This document shows, in pieces, positions 16,004 to 25,300 of a stretch of DNA of 36,254 nucleotides (the stretch's first letter is position 1; every line of letters begins with the position of its first letter). The position numbers and the translations under genes were made by a program. Source of the DNA: Streptomyces sp. HD (lineage in GTDB: Bacteria; Actinomycetota; Actinomycetes; Streptomycetales; Streptomycetaceae); assembly GCF_028369295.1 (NCBI RefSeq), contig NZ_JAQMYP010000080.1, positions 1 to 36,254 of the forward strand, in the 5' to 3' direction. The notes under the pieces were generated by a model. It searched no databases. It saw only the letters and a program-made list of their open reading frames with translations, and had not been told where the DNA came from.

Positions 16004-16030
16004 CGGGCCAGGGCCAGGGCCACCGGCCCG
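16004..16030. terminator. Weak hairpin between convergent AraC and ALDH genes
   Basis: CGGGCC and GGCCCG pair around a loop containing two AGGGCC repeats, in the 52-bp gap between converging stop codons. The stem is short, so support is modest. Confidence 0.35.
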
Positions 16031-16035
16031 CCCCG

Positions 16036-17466
16036 TCAACGCGTGCGGATCCAGACGGTCTTCTCTCTGGTCCACTGCGCGAAGGCGTCGGTGGACTTCT
16101 CCGCTCCCCCGAACCCCGACTGCTTCCACCCGCCGAAGGGAGTACTGATGTCCCCTTCGCTGTACGCGTTGACGGAGACCACCCCGGCTTCGACACCCCG
16201 CGCGAGCCGGAGCGCCGCGTCGAGGTCGCGGGTCCATACGGAGGCGGCGAGCCCGTATTCGGTGGCGTTCGCCAACCGCACCGCCTCGTCCTCCGAGGTG
16301 AAGGTCTGGACGGTGACGACCGGGCCGAACAGTTCCTTGGTGAGTACGTCGCCGTCCGCCGGGGCCCGGCTGATCACGGTGGGCGGGTAGTAGGCACCGC
16401 GCGGTGGCAGACCGTGCGGCAGACCACCGGTTTGGACGCGGGCTCCGGCGGAGCGGGCCGCGTCCACCGCCGCCGAGACCCGGTCGAAGGCGGCACGGCT
16501 GATGAGCGGCCCCACCTGGGTGCGTGCGTCGGCGGGATCGCCGATGGCCAGGCTCCCCGCCGCGGCGGTGAACCGGTCCAGCACCTCCTCGGCGATGCTG
16601 TGGTGGACCAGGACGCGGGAGCCGGCGGTGCAGTTCTGCCCCATGGTCAGGAACGCGGCCTCGGTCATGTTGTCGATCAGTTCGTCGCCGTAGTCGAGCG
16701 CGTCCGCCATGAGGATCTGAGGGCTCTTGCCGCCCATCTCCAAGGAGACCCGCTTGAAGTTGGTCTCCGCCGCGTCGGCCAGGATGCGACGTCCGGTGGC
16801 GGTGGATCCGGTGAACGACAGTGCGCGCACCAGCGGGTTGCGGGCGAGCGCCGTACCGGTGACGGTGCCGTGGCCGGGCAGGACGGTGAGCGCGCCGTCC
16901 GGCAGGCCTGCCTCGGCCGCCAGAGCAGCCAGATGCAGGGCGGAGCGCGGGGTGGCCTCGGCGGGCTTGAGCAGCAGACTGGTGCCCGCGGCGAGCGCGG
17001 GGCCGACCTTCCAGGCGGCCATGGCCAGCGGGTAGTTCCAGGGCAGGATCGCGGCGGCCACCCCGACCGGTTCCCGGCTCACCAGCCCCAGGCTGTCGTG
17101 CCCGGTGGGGGCGACCCGGCCGAAGACCTTGTCGGCCGCCTCCGCGAACCAGCGGATCGACTCGATCGCGGCCGGTACGTCTCCCGTACGGCACTCCGTG
17201 ATCGGCTTGCCCGCGTCCTCGCAGTCCAGCCGCGCCAGGAGCTCGGCGTCACGCTCCATCAGGTCGGCCAGGCGCAGCAGGACAGCGGCTCGCTCCCGCG
17301 GGGACCGGCCGGCCCAGACGCCGCTCTCGAAGACCTTGTGGGCCCGCTCGGCCGCCAGCTCGACGTCCTGCTCGCTCGCCGCCGGTACGGTCGTGATCAG
17401 TTCACCCGTCGCGGGATTGACGACGTCGAGTGTCTTCACGATGCCTCTGATGCCCGTCCGGCTCAT
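16036..17466 (-). CDS. NAD(P)-dependent aldehyde dehydrogenase
   Basis: 476 residues, full length for the family. The key residues are Asn144 in PWNYP, Glu243 in LEMGGKSP and nucleophile Cys279 in GQNCTAGS, with GSTATG (220-225) in the nucleotide site. It oxidises an aldehyde to a carboxylate in the cytoplasm, and resembles betaine-aldehyde and aromatic-aldehyde dehydrogenases without a clear substrate. It is the last gene of a three-gene unit; its ATG overlaps the SDR stop by four bases, which fixes the start at 17466. With the upstream monooxygenase and SDR, it would complete an oxidation chain. Confidence 0.94.
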   Translation of the reverse strand: MSRTGIRGIVKTLDVVNPATGELITTVPAASEQDVELAAERAHKVFESGVWAGRSPRERAAVLLRLADLMERDAELLARLDCEDAGKPITECRTGDVPAAIESIRWFAEAADKVFGRVAPTGHDSLGLVSREPVGVAAAILPWNYPLAMAAWKVGPALAAGTSLLLKPAEATPRSALHLAALAAEAGLPDGALTVLPGHGTVTGTALARNPLVRALSFTGSTATGRRILADAAETNFKRVSLEMGGKSPQILMADALDYGDELIDNMTEAAFLTMGQNCTAGSRVLVHHSIAEEVLDRFTAAAGSLAIGDPADARTQVGPLISRAAFDRVSAAVDAARSAGARVQTGGLPHGLPPRGAYYPPTVISRAPADGDVLTKELFGPVVTVQTFTSEDEAVRLANATEYGLAASVWTRDLDAALRLARGVEAGVVSVNAYSEGDISTPFGGWKQSGFGGAEKSTDAFAQWTREKTVWIRTR

Positions 17467-18341
17467 GCTTCCTCCACCAGTTCCCACCGGCCGCCGCCGA
17501 CCTGGCGGGCCAGCCCCCTGCGGCGCAGGTCCTCCAGATAGCGGGCCATGCCCCGCTCGCCCCGCTTGCGGAACAACGGGAAGAGCCTGGGCAGCAGGTT
17601 CGGCGCCAGCATCGCGAACCGCACCAGCCAGGACTCGCCGGTCCGGACGTAGGACTCCAGGCGGGGCTTGTCCAGCAGGCTCACGACCGCTCTGACGACA
17701 TCGGAGGGCTGCTGCGGCGCCTCCTGGAACTGCATGGAGTTCCCGCCCTCGACGGCCTCCTGGCGGAGCATCCGCGTGTCGGTCGCCGACGGCAGCACCG
17801 AACCGGCCTGGATGCCCTTGGCCCTGAGGTCCAGCCCGATGGCGAGCATCGCGCCGCGCAGCCCGAACTTCGAGGCGGTGTAGATCGGGGTCTCGCCCAG
17901 CGGGAAGATCCCGCCGAGGGACACGGTCGTGACGACCCGGGGGTCACCGGAGGCCCGCAGCAGCGGGACGGCGAGCCGGGTCGTGACCAGCGGGGCGACC
18001 AGGTTGACGTCGATCTCCCGCTCGATGCTCTCGACGCTGCGCACATCGAACCGTTCGGCGCTGGTCATGCCCACGTTGTTCACGAGGACGTCGAGACGCC
18101 CGTGGGTGGCCGCGACCCCGTCGAGCATCCGCTGCACGGCGGCGCCGTCCAGCAGGTCGCAGCCCAGCCCGGCATGCCCGCTCCCGGGCAGTTCGGCGGC
18201 GGTCCGCTCGGCCCGCACCTCGTCGATGTCGACCACGAGGAGGCGGGCACCGCCTGCCGCGAAGCGGTGGCACAGGGCGCTGCCGATGCCTCCGGCGCCG
18301 CCGGTCACCAGGATGACCCGGTCACGGAAGTCGTACGTCAT
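17463..18341 (-). CDS. Short-chain dehydrogenase/reductase
   Basis: 292 residues. The classical SDR features are TGGAGGIG at 13-20, NNVG at 88-91, Ser141, and the catalytic pair Tyr154/Lys158 in YTASK. About 50 extra C-terminal residues (WLVRFAMLAPNLLPRLFPLFRKRG) are hydrophobic and basic, suggesting membrane contact as in SadH-like SDRs. It probably interconverts an alcohol and a ketone or aldehyde. The start is fixed by an ATGA overlap with the monooxygenase gene, and the stop overlaps the aldehyde dehydrogenase, so the three proteins are made together. The substrate is not known. Confidence 0.93.
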   Translation of the reverse strand: MTYDFRDRVILVTGGAGGIGSALCHRFAAGGARLLVVDIDEVRAERTAAELPGSGHAGLGCDLLDGAAVQRMLDGVAATHGRLDVLVNNVGMTSAERFDVRSVESIEREIDVNLVAPLVTTRLAVPLLRASGDPRVVTTVSLGGIFPLGETPIYTASKFGLRGAMLAIGLDLRAKGIQAGSVLPSATDTRMLRQEAVEGGNSMQFQEAPQQPSDVVRAVVSLLDKPRLESYVRTGESWLVRFAMLAPNLLPRLFPLFRKRGERGMARYLEDLRRRGLARQVGGGRWELVEEA

Positions 18342-19684
18342 GACGCCACCGCCTCCTGTCGCGCGGACGTTGCCCGGGGCGGCCGGCCCGCGGTGCGCCA
18401 GCCCATTCCTTCGGCCACCTTGCCGAGGTACTTCACGAAGGCGTCGCTGTGCACGTAGCCGGTGTGGCGCGGCGAGTCGACGAACCTCAGTCCGCCGGTC
18501 AGGTCCGGCCGGTCGCTGCGGATCATGCGGGCGAACCGCTCGGCGGTCGGCAGTCCGGCGCTCGCGTCCCGGATGAAGGAGGCGATCAACTGGGCCTGGC
18601 TGTCGAAGAGCTGGTAGGCCCCGGAGTTGGTCTCCACGAAGCCGACGCCGAACAGGCCGTCGTGCTCGCGGGAGAAGGAGGACAGGTAGAGGTCGGGGTG
18701 CTGCTCGTCGCCGAAGTACCGCTGCGCGACGGGGACTTTGTGGACGTACCCCGTGGCCAGCAGGATCAGGTCGAAGTCGTCGCTGGTGCCGTCGGTGAAG
18801 TGGACCGTCCGGTCCTCGGCGCGCGCTATGCCGGGCCGGGCCGTGATGTCCCCGTGCTGGAGGTGGTGGATCAGCAGCGAGTTGATGGCCGGGTGGGTCT
18901 CGAACAGCTTGTGGTCGGGCTTTTGCAGACCGAGCCTGCGCGGGTCGCCGTTGACGAGCCGCAGCAGGCCGCCGAACACCTTCTGCTGGAGCCACATCGG
19001 GAGGTGGGGTCCGCCCGCGGCGATGGTGTCCACCGGGCGGCCGAACAGGTGCTTGGGAATGAACCAGTAACCACGGCGCATGCTGATCGCCGCGTGGTCG
19101 GCGGACCGCGCCGCGTCGCATGCGATGTCCAGCCCGGAGTTCCCCGCACCCACCACCAGCACCCGCTTGCCCTGCAGTTCGGCGCTGCTGCGGTAGGTGA
19201 CCGTGTGCCGGACCTCTCCCGTGAAGTCGCCGGGCAGGTCGGGGACGTTGGGGTGCCACTGCGCCCCCGTGCACACGACGACCTGCCGGTGCGTACTGGC
19301 TCGGCCGTCGGCCCGGGTGACCGTCCAGGTGCCGTCCGGGTTCTTGTCCACGCTGCGGACCCCGGTGCCGAACTCGATCCGGTCCTTGAGTCCGTAGGCC
19401 TCGGCGAACGACGTCAGGTAGGACAGGATCTGCCGGTGCGGCGGGTAGTCGGCGAAGTGGTCCGGCATCGGATAGCCGCCGAAGCCGGACAGGCTCTTGC
19501 TGGAGATGAAGTGGGCCGACTCGTACATCGGGCTGCCCGGGTTGTCGATGTCCCACAGCCCGCCCGGTCCCGTGTGGCGCTCGATGTGCGTGTAGGGCAG
19601 GTCCCGCTCGGCCAGCGCCCTCGCGACCGCCAGTCCCGCGGGCCCGGCACCGATCACGCAGGTGTCGTCCTGGTGCTCACTCAC
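18338..19684 (-). CDS. Flavin-containing monooxygenase
   Basis: 448 residues. There are two Rossmann motifs: IGAGPAG (11-17) for FAD and VGAGNSG (178-184) for NADPH. Between them is FTGEVRHTVTYR, the FMO fingerprint (FxGxxxHxxxY), and GGLWD near residue 41 is typical of class B FMOs. It inserts one oxygen into a nucleophilic N or S atom, or possibly a ketone as in Baeyer-Villiger enzymes. First gene of the operon with SDR and aldehyde dehydrogenase, together suggesting stepwise oxidation of a lipid-like or xenobiotic molecule. The 460-bp upstream region contains a strong hairpin at 19825-19861. Confidence 0.92.
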   Translation of the reverse strand: MSEHQDDTCVIGAGPAGLAVARALAERDLPYTHIERHTGPGGLWDIDNPGSPMYESAHFISSKSLSGFGGYPMPDHFADYPPHRQILSYLTSFAEAYGLKDRIEFGTGVRSVDKNPDGTWTVTRADGRASTHRQVVVCTGAQWHPNVPDLPGDFTGEVRHTVTYRSSAELQGKRVLVVGAGNSGLDIACDAARSADHAAISMRRGYWFIPKHLFGRPVDTIAAGGPHLPMWLQQKVFGGLLRLVNGDPRRLGLQKPDHKLFETHPAINSLLIHHLQHGDITARPGIARAEDRTVHFTDGTSDDFDLILLATGYVHKVPVAQRYFGDEQHPDLYLSSFSREHDGLFGVGFVETNSGAYQLFDSQAQLIASFIRDASAGLPTAERFARMIRSDRPDLTGGLRFVDSPRHTGYVHSDAFVKYLGKVAEGMGWRTAGRPPRATSARQEAVAS

Positions 19685-19824
19685 CGGTCGGCTCCCTTCT
19701 CCGATGTATCAGGTGTTGCCGGGAACCTATGCACCACGCGGCCGACGGGAACTGACCTCCGCGGCCACAGAGGGGACCACAGCGGCCAGGGACCGGCCGC
19801 GCGGACCACCATCGCGGGAACGAG

Positions 19825-19861
19825 CGCGGCCCCCTCGGTCGTGATGACCGAGGGGGCCGCG
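19825..19861. terminator. Strong hairpin upstream of the FMO operon
   Basis: A perfect 16-bp stem (CGCGGCCCCCTCGGTC and complement) with a GTGAT loop, 140 bp before the monooxygenase start. It may be the terminator of a lost upstream gene or a leader attenuator of the FMO operon. The flanking stretch 19862-20090 shows no gene I can support. Confidence 0.6.
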
Positions 19862-20090
19862 GATGCCATTGTCGCCGTCGTCCGGTAGATGCGGACGCCG
19901 GTGATCGCGTAGTCCCGGGGCCGGGGATGAAGGCGTACAACGCGAGCGTTCTCCAGCCGGTTGGTTGCCGGGACTCGGGAACGGCTCGGTCCCACGTCTC
20001 ACGCTGCCCGGCAGAAGGTTGTTCGGCAGCCGCCTCCCGTCAGGTAAATCAAAGCGGACTGCAGGGTTCGGCGAAGCGGGACAAGAGGAG

Positions 20091-20121
20091 GTCCCGCCGA
20101 CCGGCATGCGGTGGGCGGGAC
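20091..20121 (-). terminator. Hairpin after the secreted-protein fragment
   Basis: Outer arms GTCCCGCC/GGCGGGAC and inner arms ACCG/CGGT around GCATG. It lies 25 bases beyond the stop codon of the minus-strand fragment at 20146, consistent with that fragment being a genuine 3' gene end. Confidence 0.65.
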
Positions 20122-20145
20122 CGGGAACAGCACGGCGAGGCGCCG

Positions 20146-20427
20146 TCACGAGGTCGAATAGGTCCAGGTGGCACCATCGTCCTGGCGAGGGATGTACACG
20201 ATCGTGTTGCGCCAGCCGATGTCGGAGCGCTGGTAGTTGAGCTCGACCGAACGGTCCGACTGCCACCAGTAGTCCCACGCCGTGGTGCAGGAGTTCGGCT
20301 GGACTTCCCAGAATCGTGAACCGGTCTGCTCGTGGTACTGGTTGAAGCCGACGACGAAGAACGTCATCAGCCGGGGGTTGTTGTTGCAGACCTGGAGCTG
20401 CACGGCGTCGACCTGGTCGGCACTGGC
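20146..20427 (-). pseudogene. C-terminal fragment of a small secreted protein, family unknown
   Basis: About 90 residues remain, starting near TASADQVDAVQLQVCNNN, which looks like a mature N-terminus just after a signal cleavage site. The sequence is rich in Trp, Tyr, Asn and Gln (TAWDYWWQSDRS, GWRNTIVYIPRQDDG) with two cysteines, as in extracellular beta proteins. I do not recognise the family. The expected signal peptide and start codon are absent: beyond about 20427 the DNA belongs to the head-to-head nSTAND fragment. The 3' end, stop codon and terminator are intact. A GTG inside the frame could start a short protein without export signal, but this is unlikely. Confidence 0.6.
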
Positions 20428-20892
20428 CGTCCTGGGCCGTGGTCGAGGGGTACGTCCGGGCCTGCGGGGGCGACCCCGCGGACTGGAAGCCGCGCTGGAA
20501 GGAAGCGGAGGCGGCGGCCGCGGGCGCGGCGCGTGACGACGAAGCGGACGCGCCCTCGCCGTACCGGGGCCTCGCCCGGTTCGAACCTGCCGACCGGCAC
20601 CTCTTCTTCGGCCGTGACCAGATGGTCGAGGACCTGCGGCGGCTGGTGTGCGACCAGCGGCTCGCCGTGCTGTTCGGGCCGTCCGGCAGCGGCAAGTCCT
20701 CGCTGCTGCGGGCCGGGCTGATTCCGCGGCTGCGGGAGTCGATGGCCGAGCACGGGCATCCCGCGGTGCTGCGGGTGCTCACGCCCGGGGCGCGGCCGGC
20801 CGAGACGTACGGCCGTCTCCTCACCCCCGCCGAGGACGAGCCGGAGAGCTGGGTCGTGGTCGACCAGTTCGAGGAGGCCTTCACCCTGTGCC
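20425..20892 (+). pseudogene. Fragment of an nSTAND NTPase (HTH-nSTAND-WD40 type)
   Basis: About 155 residues of a much larger protein. It begins inside the conserved end of the N-terminal HTH region (SWAVVEGYVRACGGDPADWK) and continues through a linker into SPYRGLARFEPADRHLFFGRD, the P-loop LFGPSGSGKSSLLRAGLIP and the Walker B-like WVVVDQFEEAFTLC. Homology stops abruptly at about 20892. The start codon, HTH core, rest of the ATPase domain and WD40 propeller are all missing. Full proteins of this class in Streptomyces exceed 1000 residues and are thought to act in signalling or defence. Both ends are rearrangement junctions, so this is a relic. Confidence 0.8.
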
Positions 20893-20929
20893 GCACGGCA
20901 TCGAGTCGTCGAACGCCCGCCTGGAGTGC

Positions 20930-22126
20930 TCACCCGGTGTCGGCGGCCGGAGACGGCGCGAGCCCCCGCTCCGCCGAGGCCTCCGCGCCGGTCACCGTCA
21001 TCCGGAGCAGGGGCAGCGAGGCGACGAAGGTGCCGAGCGCCAGGACCAGGCCGAGGACGTCCGCCCCGGCGTCGTCCAGGACGGCCCCGACGGCCAGCGG
21101 TCCGACGCCGGTGCCCAGGGCGCCCGCGCCGCTGAGGGAGGCGACCAGGCGTCCGGTCGGGTCGATGAGCGCCGCGGCGGCCAGCATCTGTACCAGGACT
21201 GCCAGTTGGCAGGTCTGCCAGAGGACGGCCGCGGCGGTGAAGAGCACGGGGTCGTGGGTGAGGACCAGGACCGCCATCGCGAGGGCCTGCGCCGTGACGA
21301 AGACGGCCATCGACCGCATGCGTCCGAAGCGCCGCGCCGCTATGGGGCCCACCACCGCGCCGACGAGCGCCACGACGCTGGAGATCGCGAGGACGGCCGA
21401 GACGGCCGAGTGGGACATCCCGGTGTGCTGGCGGCCCAGGACCGAGGCGTACGACCATGCGCCCTGGGTGACGGCCCACAGGAGTGCGGTCCCCAGGAGC
21501 AGAACCACCGACGGCCTGGCCGCGCTCGCCCCTCCCCCGCCGGCGGGCCCGGCGTCCGGTGTCGCGGCACCGTCCGGGAGCCGGCGTATCAGTGGCCAGG
21601 CGAGGAGGCAGCACAGCGCCATGAGCAGAAAGCCGGTGCCCTCCCCGAGGCCGTGGTTGGCCGCGGGGACACCCATGATGAGCAGTGCCGTCACACCGAC
21701 TGTGCCGGAGATGGTGACGGCGGACGCCTTGTCGGCGTCGTCGGTGGCGGCGAGTGCCGCCGTGGCCGCCGCGTAGACCGCGCCGAGCCCCGCGCCGAGG
21801 ACCAGGTTGGCCAGGACCAGGGTCACCGGGCCCGTGGCCGCCGTTGCTCCGAGGAATCCCGCTCCGGCGAGGGCCAGACCGAAGCGCGTCATCAGCACCC
21901 GCCCCGGCCGTGCGGCCCGTTTGGCCAGTAGCAGCGTCACGACCGCCGTGGCCATCAGCTGGGTCGCGGCCACGAGCCCGGCGCCGGAGTCCGACAGCCG
22001 GAAGCGGGACGCGAAGTCGTCGACGAACACGGGCATCACGTTCGCCCCGCCGCTGCCGAGGGTGATTCCGGCGATGAGCGCCACCGCCACGCCGAAGGTC
22101 AGGGCGGCGCCGCCTCGGGCGTTCAC
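20930..22126 (-). CDS. MFS transporter
   Basis: 398 residues with about twelve predicted membrane helices in two halves around a Gly/Ala/Pro-rich loop near residues 190-205. The first helix region contains GITLGSGGANVMPVFVDDF, and LLLAKRAARPGRVLMTRFG carries the positively charged loop 2-3 usual in the family. Substrate unknown; export of a small molecule or import of an organic acid are both possible. The start is GTG at 22126, with GAGGAGGGG just upstream. The stop lies about 40 bp from the broken nSTAND fragment on the other strand, but the length is normal for the family, so it looks intact. Confidence 0.88.
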   Translation of the reverse strand: MNARGGAALTFGVAVALIAGITLGSGGANVMPVFVDDFASRFRLSDSGAGLVAATQLMATAVVTLLLAKRAARPGRVLMTRFGLALAGAGFLGATAATGPVTLVLANLVLGAGLGAVYAAATAALAATDDADKASAVTISGTVGVTALLIMGVPAANHGLGEGTGFLLMALCCLLAWPLIRRLPDGAATPDAGPAGGGGASAARPSVVLLLGTALLWAVTQGAWSYASVLGRQHTGMSHSAVSAVLAISSVVALVGAVVGPIAARRFGRMRSMAVFVTAQALAMAVLVLTHDPVLFTAAAVLWQTCQLAVLVQMLAAAALIDPTGRLVASLSGAGALGTGVGPLAVGAVLDDAGADVLGLVLALGTFVASLPLLRMTVTGAEASAERGLAPSPAADTG

Positions 22127-22286
22127 CAGCCCCTCCTCGGCGAGGAGTTGGGGACTACCGGCGTTCCTCGGCGGTGTGCCGAGTGTGCAACAAGCATGAG
22201 AGCCTCACGAATCGGGGGGGATGAGCCGCGTTTCGAGGTACGGGCCACGGACGAGTCGGACGTCGGCGGCCCGTCGATCGGGGATG

Positions 22287-22315
22287 CGGTGCGGTGCTCG
22301 TCTGCCACCGCACCG
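22287..22315 (-). terminator. Hairpin after the P450-reductase gene
   Basis: A perfect 10-bp stem (CGGTGCGGTG/CACCGCACCG) with a nine-base loop, eight bases beyond the P450 stop codon. The remaining intergenic DNA up to the MFS start (22127-22286) shows no gene. Confidence 0.7.
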
Positions 22316-22322
22316 TGGGTGG

Positions 22323-25300
22323 TCAGCCGGCCCAGACGTCTTCCACGTAGTGGCCGGACTCGATCAGGTCGGCCAGCCAGGCGGTGGCCTCGTCGTCGCC
22401 CGCGCCCGTGAACCTGCGGTGGATCGCCATGAACGCCTCCCGCACCGCCGGCGCCATGCGACGGCCGTCTCCGCAGATGTAGACGCGTCCGCCGGCCTCC
22501 AGTACCGCCCAGACCTCGTCGCTCTCCCTCGCGATGCGGTCCTGGACGAAGCGGGCCCCGTCCTCGGGGGCGCAGGAGAAGGTGGGCCGCATGCTGACGG
22601 CTCCGGCTGCCTCGGCCGCCTCGAACTCCGTACGGTGGAGGTAGTCGACGTCGGGGTGGTCGCAGCCGAAGTAGCACAGCAGCTTGCCGGTGGACCGGGT
22701 GTGGTGACGGTCGAGGACCGCACCGCGGAAGGGCGCCAGACCGGTGCCCGCGCTGACCAGGATCACCGGCACCGACTCGTCCTGCGGCAGGCGGAAGGCC
22801 TCGCTGCAGGGCAGCACCCTGGCCTGGAGGCTGTCGCCCGCCTGCACGGTCTGGAGGTGGTGCGAGGCGATGCCGTGGAACATGCCCTCGCCGCCGTGGT
22901 GGGGCGCGGCGAGCAGCGACACCATCAGGTCCACCTCGCCGGGTGCCGCTTGGGCGGACGAGGAGATCGAGTAGTGGCGCGGGCGCAGGACGGGCAGCAG
23001 TTCCAGGAAGCGTTCGAAGGGCAGCTCGCAGGCGCGGTAGCGCTCCAGCAGGTCCAGGACGCTGCGTCCGGCGGCGGTCACCTGCTCGTGGAAGGCCTCC
23101 GGGGCGGCCGCCGCGAGTTCGGCCAGAGGCCGCTTCTCGGGCGGGCAGGCGGTGTGCTCGGCGAGCACGGCCACCTGCTCCTGGGTGGCGGGATCCTGCA
23201 GTTCCACGAAGTCGGTCAGCAGGCGGCGCACGGTCAGCGGCCGGTCGACGGGCAGGGCGTTGCGGCTGCGGCGACGGGCGCGCAGCCGGACCGTACGGTC
23301 CAGGTCGAGGCCGAAGCGGTCGGCCACCCGCTGGACGAGGCTGCCCGGGTTGCTCGGGAGGACGGCCAGGTGGTCGCCGGTGCGGTAGGTGACGCCGTCA
23401 GGCAGCCGCAGCCTCAGGAATCGCTTGGAGCGGCCCAACCCGTTGTCCATGTCGACGAGTTCGTACGCGTCGAGCACCTCCATCGGCTGCACGCCGTGCC
23501 GTGCCGCGAGCCCTCCGGTGACGGAGTCGGTCGCGTCCTCCAGCTCGTACAGTCCCCTCTCCTGGTCGGCGGCCGAATCGGCCTCCTGCGCTTGTGCGAC
23601 GGCCCCGTACCGCTCCAGCAGGGTGGTCCACAGGTCGCCGGTCCAGCGGTCCACGGTGCCGGCGAAGTCGCCGGAGGCGTCCGCGGCGCCGCGTTCGAGC
23701 AGTGAGGTGGCGCCCGCTGCGGTGAGTTTCTCGTCGATGAGGGTGGGGACGCGCTGGTAGGTGGCGGCCCAGTTGCGGTCACCGACGCCGAGTACGGCGT
23801 ACTGGAGGCCGTCGAGTGCGCCGGGCGCCAGTCCCTCCAGCCATGCGACGAAATCCGTGGCGTCGTCGGTGGGCCTGCCGTTGTAGGAGGCTGCCACGAT
23901 CACCACCGGTCCGTCACCTGCGGAGAGCCGACCCACGGCGTCGTTGAGGGGAGTGACGGACGGGGCGAAGCCGTTCTCGTCGCCGTCCGCTGCCAGATCG
24001 CGGGCGATGCCCGCGCAGGTGCCCAGGTTGGAGCCGTGCAGGAAGGTCAGGGCGGTGCCGGTGGCGCGGCGGACGGCGGGCCCGTCCTGGCCGGCGGTGC
24101 CGCTTTTCACGGCGCCGGCGGGCAGACGACGCTCGTTGCTGGTGCGCCGGGCGAGCCTGAGGGTGAGCTCGTCGGGCTTGATGGTGAGCGACTGCTTGAT
24201 CTTGAGCTCGTAGTTGGTGTGGTCGATGAACCGGTAGCGGTGCACCAGCAGGCCGAGCAGCAAGGTGGCCTCGTGCAGCGCGAACTGGCGGCCTATACAG
24301 GCGCGTTCACCGCTGCCGAACGGCTTGAACAGATGGACCGGGCGGGCCGCCTCCTGCTCGGGTGTGAAGCGCTCGGGGTCGAACAACTCGACGTTCTCGC
24401 CCCAGGCGGGGTCGCGGTGCAGAGCCGGAGTGAGCACCATCAGGGTCGCATCCTTGCGCACGGCGTACTTGCCGCCGATGACGGTGTCCTCAAGGGGCTC
24501 CACGGCGAAGGCGGGCGCCGTGGGCCACAGCCGCAGGCTCTCGTTGAGTACCTGGCGGATGTACGTGAGCTTGCCGATGTCCCCGTAGTCGGGGTCGGGC
24601 GTGTCCGTGTCGCCCCAGAGGGCATCCACCTCGGCCTGGGCTCGGGCCAGCACCTCCGGGTGCTTGGTCAGGTAATAGAGGGCGAAGGAGAGGGCCCCGC
24701 TGGTGGTCTCGTGCCCGGCGATGAGGAACGTGATCACCTGGTGCCGGATGTTGACGTCGTCCAGCGGCTCGCCGGTCGTCTCGTCGCGGGTGTGCAGCAT
24801 GCGGCCCAGCAGGTCGTCGGTGCTCTTGTCACCGGAGGCCCTGCGCTGCCGGATCACCTCGTCGACCAGGTTCGTCATCAGCTCGGCGTCCAGGCGGAAC
24901 TGTTCGGCCTGCTTCCACTTGAACAGCTCCGTGCCAGGGATGGACTCGCCCTTGGCCTGGGTGAAGGCCAGCGCCCGTGACATCGCGTCGACGAAGGGGT
25001 GCGGCTCGTCGCACCGGAACGACTCGAAGTCGTAGTCGAAGCCGCACAGTCCGATGGTGTCGAAGGTCAGCCGGGTCATGTCCTCGGGGACGTCCACGGC
25101 CTCCGCTCCGGCGGCCCGGTCCCACTTGGTGATCAGCGAGCGGGCGACCCGGAGCATGGTCGCGTGATAGCCGCGCATCGCGCCGAGAGAGAACGCCGGC
25201 ATCAGGATGTCGTGCGCCTTCTGCCAGTTGGCCTCGTGATCGAAGGCGGTGAACAGGCCGTCCCCGGCGATGCGGCGGATCTCGACCAGGTCCGTGTGGA

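Noticed and set aside
19862..20090. Minus-strand stretch reading DYAITGVRIYR considered as another hydrolase relic
   Set aside because: The match is too short and the frame lacks a stop before the hairpin; no family could be supported.
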